Assembly: GCA_036444215.1 (NCBI GenBank) | Contig: JAZGAA010000002.1 | Coordinates: forward strand, 1 to 6,940 | Source: CAJVXI01 sp036444215 | GTDB lineage: Bacteria; Patescibacteriota; Minisyncoccia; UBA6257; UBA9933 | Direction: 5' to 3' | Length of the DNA stretch: 6,940 bases | Shown: piece after piece, positions 1-5,418 of the stretch | How the letters are laid out: each line of letters opens with the position of its first letter | Position numbering within the stretch: position 1 is the stretch's first letter | The notes under the pieces: generated by a model | Database searches by the model: none | Told to the model about the DNA's origin: nothing | The model's input: the letters and a program-made list of their open reading frames with translations, nothing else | Made by a program: the position numbers and the translations under genes

Positions 1-12
1 GTTAAAAACGAA

Positions 13-198
13 TAAATCTTTTCTGTAGCCAGCATGTTGGAGCGAAGTCATAAATTACCGAAAGAGGAGGAAAGAAGTAGGAAAATGTCGCTGTTTGAAT
101 CCCGAGCGTAGCGAGGTTGAGTTCGATATTTTCCGTTACTTCTGACGACGAATGAGGATAATTTATCTGAGTGGAAGCGGCTGGCGAGAAAAGATTTA
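13..198. repeat. Large three-tier inverted repeat (hairpin) at the 3' end of murF
   Basis: Nested arms pair across almost 190 bases. Bases 13-24 pair with 187-198 (12 bp, perfect) and 28-33 with 180-185 (6 bp). Bases 50-57 pair with 159-166 (8 bp), 73-79 with 137-143 (7 bp), and 80-90 with 124-134 (11 bp with one G-T). The tip around 104-114 reads GAGCGTAGCGA. The outer arm includes the murF stop codon. No ORF of note lies inside. Possible roles are a transcript end or 3' stabiliser for the dcw mRNA, or a dispersed palindromic element. It lacks the short GC stem and U-run of a classical intrinsic terminator. The pairing is seen directly; the role is inferred. Confidence 0.75.
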
Positions 199-1521
199 TG
201 AGTTTACCTTTATCTCCTCAACCACCTTATCCAAACCTATTCCTCTTGAAGCTTTTACAAGTATTATATCATTTTTATTAATAATACCTCTGACTGCTTT
301 TACTGCTTCATCGGCATTATCAAAACTTAAAATTTTATCTTTTTCTAAACCATTAAGACCTGCGGATTCAGAAATAATTTTACCATTAGGCCCAACTGTA
401 ATTAAAAAATCAACAATTCCAGAAACCAACTTGCCAATTGATTTATGAGCTCCTGACGAATATTCACCTAATTCCAGCATATCTCCCAAGATTGCTATTT
501 TTCTATTATTAGTTTTTAAATCCTGAATCGTCTCCAAGGCCGATTTCATTGAAATTGGCGAAGCATTATAACTATCATCAATTACCCAACAATCCTTAAT
601 GCCGGAAATTAAATTCATTCTATGTTTTGCCGGCCGGTAATTAGAAGATAATGCCTCACAAATCTCCACTAAATTTAATTCATAAATCAATCCAATGCAA
701 GTTGCCACACCAGCGGCATAAGCCGAACTCCGACCAATGGTATTTTGTATTTTTACCGGCACAATATTGCCATTATGTTCAATTTTAAAACAAACGCCAA
801 CAAACAAACCTTCTTCAAAATAATTTTCAAAACTGGTTATTTTTACTTCTGCGCCCTCTTTAAATCCGAAAGTTATGAGTTTGGCTCGGGTTCTCTCTTT
901 TATTTCCATCACTGTCTTATCATCAAAATTTAAAACCGCAAAATCATTAACGGACATTTGTTCAACTAATTTTGATTTTTCTCTAACTACTGCTTCGGGA
1001 CCGCTGTAAAATTCAATATGAACAGGAATTTCTCCTATGGCAGTAATTATTCCAATTTTGGGCTGGCAGATTTCCAAAAGTTTTTTAATATCGCCCGGTC
1101 TGTCAGCGCCGTACTCTAACACCAGTACCTGCGGGTACCCGGATTTACGCGCCCGCCTGCCAGCGCCTGAGCGCAGCGATGGCGGGCAGGGATTAAATAC
1201 GCGGATTATCGCGGATACCACTACTTTCAGCCAGAAAAATAACTTTCTTAATTTTTTTTCTCCTGCTGGTTGAGCTCGGCTTACTAATTTTAATTCTGCT
1301 TCAGGCCAATTCCCGAGAATTGTCAGCGGCACTCCCAGTTCATTATTTAAGTTCCCGCCTGACTTTCTTACCTGTTTTCCTGAAGCGGATAAAACAGCGT
1401 AAATTGCCTCTTTGGCAGAGGTTTTTCCAACACTACCGGTAATGGCGATTACGTCGGGTTTATAACGCCAGATGGTTATCTTGGTAAGTTGTTTGAGAGT
1501 ATATTTTAAAATGTTTAGCAT
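196..1521 (-). CDS. murF: UDP-N-acetylmuramoyl-tripeptide--D-alanyl-D-alanine ligase (MurF), N-terminal domain lacking
   Basis: MurF is the cytoplasmic ATP-dependent ligase that adds D-Ala-D-Ala to UDP-MurNAc-tripeptide, the last amino-acid step of the peptidoglycan precursor. The 441-residue product has the Mur ligase P-loop GSVGKTS at residues 29-35, the MurF signature DDSYNASPISM near 315-325, LGDMLELGE near 345-353 and VKASRG near 422-427 in the C-terminal ligase domain. The P-loop normally lies about 100 residues in; here only 28 residues precede it, so the usual N-terminal UDP-substrate-binding domain is missing or very reduced, as I recall for other CPR MurF proteins. Residues 107-127 are encoded by a GC-rich palindromic insertion that breaks a conserved stretch ending in VLVLEYGADRPGD. 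It is downstream of ftsI with a repeat between them. No Shine-Dalgarno is visible before the ATG. The assignment is firm at family level. Confidence 0.93.
   Translation of the reverse strand: MLNILKYTLKQLTKITIWRYKPDVIAITGSVGKTSAKEAIYAVLSASGKQVRKSGGNLNNELGVPLTILGNWPEAELKLVSRAQPAGEKKLRKLFFWLKVVVSAIIRVFNPCPPSLRSGAGRRARKSGYPQVLVLEYGADRPGDIKKLLEICQPKIGIITAIGEIPVHIEFYSGPEAVVREKSKLVEQMSVNDFAVLNFDDKTVMEIKERTRAKLITFGFKEGAEVKITSFENYFEEGLFVGVCFKIEHNGNIVPVKIQNTIGRSSAYAAGVATCIGLIYELNLVEICEALSSNYRPAKHRMNLISGIKDCWVIDDSYNASPISMKSALETIQDLKTNNRKIAILGDMLELGEYSSGAHKSIGKLVSGIVDFLITVGPNGKIISESAGLNGLEKDKILSFDNADEAVKAVRGIINKNDIILVKASRGIGLDKVVEEIKVNS
1141..1204. repeat. GC-rich palindromic element inserted in frame in murF
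   Basis: A GC-rich hairpin (GCCCGCC at 1151-1157 pairs with GGCGGGC at 1181-1187; inner GCGC at 1163-1166 pairs with GCGC at 1171-1174) sits in an AT-rich gene. It is flanked by a near direct repeat: GGATTTACGCG at 1141-1151 and GGATTAAATACGCG at 1190-1203, differing by a 3-base indel. The tip GAGCGCAGCGA (1169-1179) differs by one base from the tip of the hairpin at 104-114. It is translated in the murF frame as a Pro/Ser/Gly/Arg-rich segment unlike Mur ligases. It resembles the small palindromic elements dispersed in CPR genomes (recollection, not searched). Confidence 0.75.
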
Positions 1522-1540
1522 AGATATTTTTGTAAATTAT

Positions 1541-1672
1541 CAAAAATTAAATTCCAAATTACAAATCACAAATAAATTCCAATGACCAAAATTCTAATGA
1601 CCAAAACCCGTCGTGTTTAGAATTTAGAATTTGGTGCTTATTTGTTATTTGATGCTTGGTGCTTGGAATTTT
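1541..1672. repeat. Intergenic AT-rich inverted-repeat element, copy A (between ftsI and murF)
   Basis: This element fills nearly all of the 153-base gap between ftsI and murF. The outer arms pair perfectly at 1549-1557 (AAATTCCAA) with 1663-1671, and the rest of the arms pair imperfectly. A central segment reads ACCCGTCGTGTTTAG (1606-1620). Compared in reverse complement, the layout matches the element at 3614-3771, including ACCC(G/A)TCGTGTTTAG. The segments 1631-1651 and 3730-3750 are also identical in direct orientation. It has no coding potential of note. This style of repeat, made of CCAAATTxCAAATxA words, is familiar from CPR genomes. Confidence 0.8.
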
Positions 1673-1674
1673 AT

Positions 1675-3300
1675 TTATAGTTCATCCGGTGCTATATTAT
1701 AATAATTTATAATAAATTGTGCCAGTTCTTGAAAAGCCGGCACTACAGTCAATCCAGCTAAAGGAGCGCCAGCTGGTTTGTCTATTTTTATCAAAATGGT
1801 AAAAGCAGGGACGAAACCAATATAAGTATTTATCACTTCATCAGTGTAGCCGCCTTTTGTAAAATCAGGAACATAAGCGGTTCCGGTTTTTCCGGCAACA
1901 GAATAATTGGGAATATCAGCAATAAAATTTTTCTTAACTGCCGAAACCATTATTTTTGCGATTGTATTGGCAGTATCAGTTGAAATTACCCGCCTAATTT
2001 CCTCTGGAGAATCGTCAGATAAAATATACGGCTTCATTAAAACACCGCCGTTAGCAACAGCAGAAATAGCGTTAATTAATTCTATTGGCGTCACTGAAAC
2101 GCCGTGGCCAAAAGAAGCGGTAGCAAAATTTATATCGCGGCCTTTTTTTAAATTCTCAATACTACCTTTTACCTCTCCAGGCAAACTAATGCTGGTCAGT
2201 TCGTTTAATCCAAACTTAATTAAATAATTATAAAAGATATCATGTCCTGTTTGTTGCTCTGCAAAAACAGCGCCTGTGTTAATTGAGCGTTCAATAACAT
2301 TAGCCATTGTCTGGGTGCCGTAAGCTTTTAAATCCCAGTTTTTTATTGTCCGATTATTTAAAGTAACCGAACCGCTGTCATAATAAGTGGTTTCCGGAGT
2401 GATTTTGCCGCTGTCAAATCCGGCTGACATTGTGAATATCTTGAAAATTGAGCCCGGTTCATAAACCGATTGGACTGCCGGATTAAGGAAATCTCCGATT
2501 TCAGACCTTGAATAATTATTCGGGTCAAAATTCGGTGAATTTCCCATTGCTAAAATTTTTCCGGTAGCCGGCTCCTGAACAATTACCGTGCCGCCAACGG
2601 CATTATATTTCTGAATAAGATTATTTAATACTTCTTCGGCTTGGGCCTGAATATTTCTGTCTATTGTTAAAATTAAATCTTGACCGTCTTCGGGCTTTAT
2701 TAATGTATCGCCTTTTGCCTGGCCGGGTTTCCCGACCAATACTTCGTCAAAATAAAATTCAATTCCATAGCGTCCGACTAGTTTATCGCTGTCAGCTGTT
2801 GGAGCTATAAAACCTAAAATATGCGAAGCTAAATCTCCAAAAGGATAAAATCTAAAAAGTTGATTTCTTGTGTAAATTCCTTCAAGCTCAAGTTCTTTTA
2901 TTTTTTTTAACTGTTCCGAGGTGGCTTTCTGAACCAATAATTCGTAAAGGTCGTCAGGCTTGCTAAGTTTTTTTTCCAATTCTTCAACCGAGATGTTGAC
3001 TATAGACGAGAGATTTTCTGCGTAAGTCCGCGTTAGGTCCGCGTTGGTCTGCGTTTCGACGGGAACCGCATAGATTACGGAATATTCTTTATTTAAAACC
3101 GCGGGGATTAAATTATTATTTTTATCTGTAAAATAAATATTGCCCCTGACTGGCTCTAATTCCCCGTCTGCCCGCTGCTGGGCTTCGGCTTGGGAAGAAT
3201 AATATTCCCATTTTTCCAGCTGGAGCTCAGAGATATTATAAATTAGGAGCGAATACAAACCTCCAAAGAAAATTAGTATTAATAAAAAACGCCAATTCAT
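1675..3300 (-). CDS. ftsI: Peptidoglycan D,D-transpeptidase, FtsI/PBP2-type (class B penicillin-binding protein)
   Basis: Class B PBPs crosslink septal peptidoglycan outside the membrane and act with FtsW and FtsL in division. The 541-residue product starts with a membrane anchor (residues 4-21), followed by the dimerisation region with an EPVRGNIY motif near 49-56. The transpeptidase domain shows all three active-site motifs: SIFK at 284-287 (nucleophile Ser284), SIN at 339-341 and KTG at 471-473. A conserved TASFGHG lies near 394-400. The C-terminal end of the domain is complete and there is no PASTA tail. Residues 83-95 are encoded by a tandem repeat. The ATG lies 9 bases after the TGA of the upstream ftsL-like gene, so the two are probably co-transcribed and coupled. 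The dcw context favours FtsI over the elongation paralogue. Confidence 0.95.
   Translation of the reverse strand: MNWRFLLILIFFGGLYSLLIYNISELQLEKWEYYSSQAEAQQRADGELEPVRGNIYFTDKNNNLIPAVLNKEYSVIYAVPVETQTNADLTRTYAENLSSIVNISVEELEKKLSKPDDLYELLVQKATSEQLKKIKELELEGIYTRNQLFRFYPFGDLASHILGFIAPTADSDKLVGRYGIEFYFDEVLVGKPGQAKGDTLIKPEDGQDLILTIDRNIQAQAEEVLNNLIQKYNAVGGTVIVQEPATGKILAMGNSPNFDPNNYSRSEIGDFLNPAVQSVYEPGSIFKIFTMSAGFDSGKITPETTYYDSGSVTLNNRTIKNWDLKAYGTQTMANVIERSINTGAVFAEQQTGHDIFYNYLIKFGLNELTSISLPGEVKGSIENLKKGRDINFATASFGHGVSVTPIELINAISAVANGGVLMKPYILSDDSPEEIRRVISTDTANTIAKIMVSAVKKNFIADIPNYSVAGKTGTAYVPDFTKGGYTDEVINTYIGFVPAFTILIKIDKPAGAPLAGLTVVPAFQELAQFIINYYNIAPDEL
3016..3054. repeat. Tandem GTCCGCGT-like units within ftsI
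   Basis: Four 8-base units lie in tandem with 10-11 base spacing: TTCTGCGT (3016-3023), GTCCGCGT (3026-3033), GTCCGCGT (3037-3044) and GTCTGCGT (3047-3054). They encode the stretch TQTNADLTRTYAE (residues 83-95), in a linker of the PBP dimerisation region. The same GTCCGCGT word occurs in the palindromic element in rsmH at 4254-4335, so the two are probably related. Confidence 0.6.
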
Positions 3301-3309
3301 GTATTAGCA

Positions 3310-3606
3310 TCAATTTAGTGTTAATTTTAAGTATTTGGGATTTTTTTCCAAAATTAATGTCTGGCTGTTAATTGCTGATTCAAAAATTTCAGCGTCAGTC
3401 ATCTCATAAAATCTGTTTTTTAATTCTGCGTTAACAACCTCGGTTTGACGAAGAAAAACTTCCTGCCGCTGAGATTCGTGCCGCAAATCAACTGCCTGAT
3501 TATAAAGAAAAATACCCCAGACAGCCGAAATAACCAAAATAACCATTGAAACTGAGATGAGTAAATGTATTTTACTGCTATTTTTGTTGGGTTGGATAAT
3601 GGTCAT
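3310..3606 (-). CDS. FtsL-like small bitopic division protein
   Basis: This 98-residue protein has a short cytoplasmic N-terminus (about 12 residues), one strong membrane segment at about residues 13-36, and then a charged heptad-like stretch (about 38-68) that could form a short coiled coil. That is the layout of FtsL/DivIC proteins, which link FtsB/FtsQ to the FtsW-FtsI synthase. The sequence has no motif that proves the family. The call rests on topology, size and its position between rsmH and ftsI, where ftsL lies in most dcw clusters. TGA is the stop codon. No clear Shine-Dalgarno precedes the ATG, and the upstream sequence is the end of an intergenic repeat, so translation signals may have been displaced. 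Confidence 0.65.
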   Translation of the reverse strand: MTIIQPNKNSSKIHLLISVSMVILVISAVWGIFLYNQAVDLRHESQRQEVFLRQTEVVNAELKNRFYEMTDAEIFESAINSQTLILEKNPKYLKLTLN

Positions 3607-3613
3607 ATGTTTC

Positions 3614-3771
3614 TAAAAATTTCAAATAACAAATTCCAAATTACAAACAAATTCTAAATTCCAATTTCCGAAATTCCTGCCTGCTGGCAGGCTAAACACG
3701 ATGGGTTTTGCTTATTGAAATTTCGGTCATTGGTGCTTATTTGTTATTTGGTGCTTGGAATTTGGTGCTTT
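3614..3771. repeat. Intergenic AT-rich inverted-repeat element, copy B (between rsmH and ftsL)
   Basis: This copy fills the 120-base gap between rsmH and the ftsL-like gene and runs into the 3' end of rsmH. In reverse complement it follows copy A (1541-1672) through the arms and the central segment (TAAACACGATGGGT at 3693-3706, the inverse of ACCC(G/A)TCGTGTTTA). The two copies therefore lie in opposite orientations. Its rightmost part encodes the rsmH C-terminal tail NSKHQITNKHQ. It carries a 16-base palindrome at 3676-3691 that copy A lacks. Confidence 0.8.
3676..3691. repeat. 16-bp palindrome nested inside repeat copy B
   Basis: CCTGCC (3676-3681) pairs with GGCAGG (3686-3691) around a TGCT loop. 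In copy A the same junction reads AATT directly followed by CTAAACAC, while in copy B the 16 bases lie between AATT and CTAAACAC. This looks like a clean insertion of one palindrome into another repeat. CCTGCC and GGCAGG words also occur in the murF insertion (1156-1161 and 1185-1190). Confidence 0.75.
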
Positions 3772-4731
3772 TATTAATATGGCTCTCATTTTAGCAGAGC
3801 GGGAACGTGGATTTTGCTCAATCTCTTCCTTTGTAGCTCTTATTGGTTTTTTTGTTAAAATTTCCGCTTTTTTCTCCTTTTTTAGCTCTTTAAAACAGTT
3901 TTTTACCAAGCGGTCTTCTAAAGAATGAAAAGAGATTATTACTGCTCGACCTTTTAAAATTTTATCTAAGTTTTTTAATAATTTTTCCAAGTTTTCCAAC
4001 TCATGATTAACGTAAATCCGCAATGCCTGGAAAGTTCTTGTGGCTGGGTGAATACGTCCTCTTTCGTAACTTCTCGGTACTGACTTTTTAATAATTTCAA
4101 CTAAATCAAAAGTTGTTTTTATTAATTTTCTTTTTCTTTGTTCAATAATTTTTTTAGCAATCTTTCGCGAATATCTTTCTTCTCCATATTCATAAATAAT
4201 ATCCGCTAAATCTTTCTCGCTGAAAGTATTTATCACTTCCGCCGCCGTCATAGACACGGACTCATACGGACTTAACGCGGACTCACGCTGACTTTTTTCC
4301 GTATTAGTCCGCGTATAGTCCACAATGGTCCGTGTATTGTAACGCATATCCAATAATTCATCTTTCTGAAAACTAAAACCTTTTCCTGACTCCAACTGCT
4401 CTGAAGAAAATCCCAAATCAAGAATTAGTCCATCGGCTTTGCCCAGTTTTTCTTTTTTTAAGATTTCCGGCAAGTCAGCGTAATTACCGTGAACCAAAAT
4501 TAAGTTTTTAGCTTTTAGTTTTTGGTTTTTAGTTTCAGTTAAAATTTTTTCTCTAGCGATTTCCAAATTATTCTTATCTAAATCTACTCCCAGCAATCTA
4601 CCATTTGGCATAATCTTCTCAAAAATTTTAACTGCGTGTCCCCCATTGCCGATTGTTCCATCAATAAAGAATTCTCCCGGCTGCGGATTCAAAATTTCTA
4701 TTGTTTCGTTTAAAAGAACTGGAATGTGCAT
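3727..4731 (-). CDS. rsmH: 16S rRNA (cytosine(1402)-N(4))-methyltransferase RsmH (MraW)
   Basis: RsmH uses S-adenosylmethionine to methylate N4 of C1402 in the 16S rRNA decoding centre. The 334-residue product carries the SAM-binding motif DGTIGNGGHA near 24-33, LGVDLDKN near 47-54, LDLGFSSEQL near 104-113 with GFSFQKDELLDMRYN at 118-132, HPATRTFQALRIYVNHEL near 228-245, ISFHSLEDR near 266-274 and a C-terminal NPRSRSAKMRA. Three parts are not family-like. Residues 132-160 are encoded by a palindromic element. Residues 66-75 (KNQKLKAKN region) come from an A-rich repeat. The last 11 residues come from the adjacent intergenic repeat. The conserved motifs flanking the insertions are intact and in frame, so the enzyme is probably active. 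The ATG is 3 bases after the mraZ stop, indicating one operon. Confidence 0.96.
   Translation of the reverse strand: MHIPVLLNETIEILNPQPGEFFIDGTIGNGGHAVKIFEKIMPNGRLLGVDLDKNNLEIAREKILTETKNQKLKAKNLILVHGNYADLPEILKKEKLGKADGLILDLGFSSEQLESGKGFSFQKDELLDMRYNTRTIVDYTRTNTEKSQRESALSPYESVSMTAAEVINTFSEKDLADIIYEYGEERYSRKIAKKIIEQRKRKLIKTTFDLVEIIKKSVPRSYERGRIHPATRTFQALRIYVNHELENLEKLLKNLDKILKGRAVIISFHSLEDRLVKNCFKELKKEKKAEILTKKPIRATKEEIEQNPRSRSAKMRAILIKAPNSKHQITNKHQ
4254..4335. repeat. 82-bp palindromic element inserted in frame in rsmH
   Basis: The outer stem ACACGGAC (4254-4261) pairs with GTCCGTGT (4328-4335). The inner stem CGCGGACT (4276-4283) pairs with AGTCCGCG (4306-4313). The segments between the stems are both 14 bases long and pair partly through GGACT/AGTCC, so the hairpin is symmetrical, with a 22-base loop. 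It is translated as rsmH residues of about 132-160, a Thr/Arg/Ser-rich stretch between DMRY and TAAEVINTFSE, which are close together in ordinary RsmH proteins. It shares the GTCCGCGT word with the ftsI repeat. Confidence 0.85.
4504..4536. repeat. Low-complexity AACTAAAA-type repeat in rsmH
   Basis: On the coding strand this stretch is a run of related words (AACTAAAAACC, AAAAACTAAAAG, CTAAAAAC) that encodes the Lys/Asn-rich segment TKNQKLKAKN (residues of about 66-76). Family members usually run straight from the helix after the VDxD motif into a strand like LILVHGNYADL. It could be a small in-frame expansion or just A-rich coding sequence. Confidence 0.4.
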
Positions 4732-4734
4732 TGT

Positions 4735-5166
4735 TTATATACCAAGTTCACTTAATTTCTCTGCTATCTCATCTGAAGCGCTTTCTGTCTTTGTTTTGTA
4801 TTCTTTCCATGATTCGCTATCCCAAATTTCAATTCTATTATAAAGTCCGGCTACAGTTGTTTGTTTTTTTAATCCTGCGTATTCTCTTAAATAATCCGGG
4901 ACTAAAATTCTTCCTTGCTTGTCTAATTCAACGTCCATAGCGCCAGCCAGCATCAAACGGACAAATGCCCGTGAGTTTGCCTGGGCTAATGGCAAAGCAA
5001 CTAATTTCTGCGCCAGTGTTTCCCACTCTTTATTGCCAAATACGAAAAGACAGTGATCCAAACCACGCGTAATAATCGCTCCACCGCTTAATTTGCTTCT
5101 GAATTTCGCTGGAACAGCAATCCTCCCCTTGGAATCTAAATTGTGTTTGAATTCACCTATAAACAT
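4735..5166 (-). CDS. mraZ: Transcriptional regulator and dcw operon first gene MraZ
   Basis: MraZ is a ring-forming DNA-binding protein with two SpoVT/AbrB-like halves that binds repeats upstream of its own gene and controls the dcw operon. The two signature motifs are visible: DSKGRIAVP (residues 11-19) and DKQGRILVP (residues 82-90). I chose the ATG at 5164-5166, giving 143 residues starting MFIGEF, the usual MraZ beginning. An in-frame ATG 24 bases upstream would add eight residues that family members lack and would eat into the box array. No strong Shine-Dalgarno is seen. It is the first gene of the operon, 3 bases before rsmH. It probably represses or tunes itself through the boxes at 5204-5228. 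Confidence 0.95.
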   Translation of the reverse strand: MFIGEFKHNLDSKGRIAVPAKFRSKLSGGAIITRGLDHCLFVFGNKEWETLAQKLVALPLAQANSRAFVRLMLAGAMDVELDKQGRILVPDYLREYAGLKKQTTVAGLYNRIEIWDSESWKEYKTKTESASDEIAEKLSELGI

Positions 5167-5203
5167 AATTAATTGGAAGTTATCCACCACTTTGGGTACT
5201 TAT

Positions 5204-5228
5204 CCCCATACTTATCCACACTTCCCCA
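5204..5228 (-). promoter_or_regulatory. Candidate MraZ-box array (three boxes, 10-bp period)
   Basis: On the minus strand the sequence reads TGGGG-N5-TGGAT-N5-TGGGG, with the boxes at 5224-5228, 5214-5218 and 5204-5208, an exact 10-base period. The established E. coli MraZ site is TGGGN repeated three times with 5-base spacers, so the layout fits with one imperfect middle box. The spacers (AAGTG, AAGTA) are also similar. Further TGG-rich words occur at 5182-5186 and 5245-5249, slightly out of phase. The boxes lie 38 to 62 bases before the mraZ ATG. Confidence 0.7.
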
Positions 5229-5231
5229 CTC

Positions 5232-5267
5232 ACTATACATTTTCCCCCACCAGACCTACCCAGTCAA
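5232..5267 (-). promoter_or_regulatory. Candidate promoter of the mraZ-rsmH-ftsL-ftsI-murF operon
   Basis: TTGACT (5262-5267) matches the -35 consensus at five of six bases. At 17 bases spacing it is followed by GAAAAT (5239-5244), a weak -10. A better -10 by sequence, TATAGT (5232-5237), lies 24 bases from TTGACT, too far for normal pairing. Either would start transcription just before or within the MraZ boxes, the arrangement expected for repression. The exact start site is not decidable from sequence. Confidence 0.4.
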
Positions 5268-5294
5268 GCATTAAAAACAATCATTTCCCAAAAT

Positions 5295-5323
5295 AAAAAA
5301 CCCTTTTTAATAAAGGGTTTTTT
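5295..5323 (-). terminator. Intrinsic terminator between the phosphatase unit and the dcw operon
   Basis: A perfect 12-bp stem (AAAAAACCCTTT at 5295-5306 with AAAGGGTTTTTT at 5312-5323) surrounds a 5-base loop. T-rich and A-rich sides make it potentially bidirectional. On the minus strand it lies about 95 bases after the phosphatase stop and just before the mraZ promoter region, so it separates the two transcription units. Confidence 0.85.
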
Positions 5324-5418
5324 ATAAATTGCCTACTATTTTGTCAACAGGTTATTAACTTTGGATGTAGTGGATTATTTCTTTGATACCTCAATGTGCT
5401 AAATGATATTAGAATATA

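Noticed and set aside
152..448. Plus-strand open frame of 98 codons
   Set aside because: It lies antisense to the end of murF and resembles no family. The other plus-strand frames (745-933, 1037-1273, 1907-2227, 4646-4940, 5093-5296, 6190-6528, 6525-6776) are likewise shadows of minus-strand genes or regulatory DNA.
1141..4335. Insertion sequences
   Set aside because: None of the repeats contains a transposase or is long enough to be autonomous; they are non-coding or in-frame palindromic elements.
5167..5190. Eight-residue upstream extension of MraZ
   Set aside because: Family members start at MFIGEF; the longer start has no better ribosome binding site and encroaches on the regulatory region.
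5180..5220. Replication origin based on three DnaA-like boxes
   Set aside because: The boxes coincide with a MraZ array in 10-bp phase directly upstream of mraZ, there is no dnaA or dnaN nearby and no clear AT-rich unwinding tract with further boxes. Dual use is kept as a finding only.
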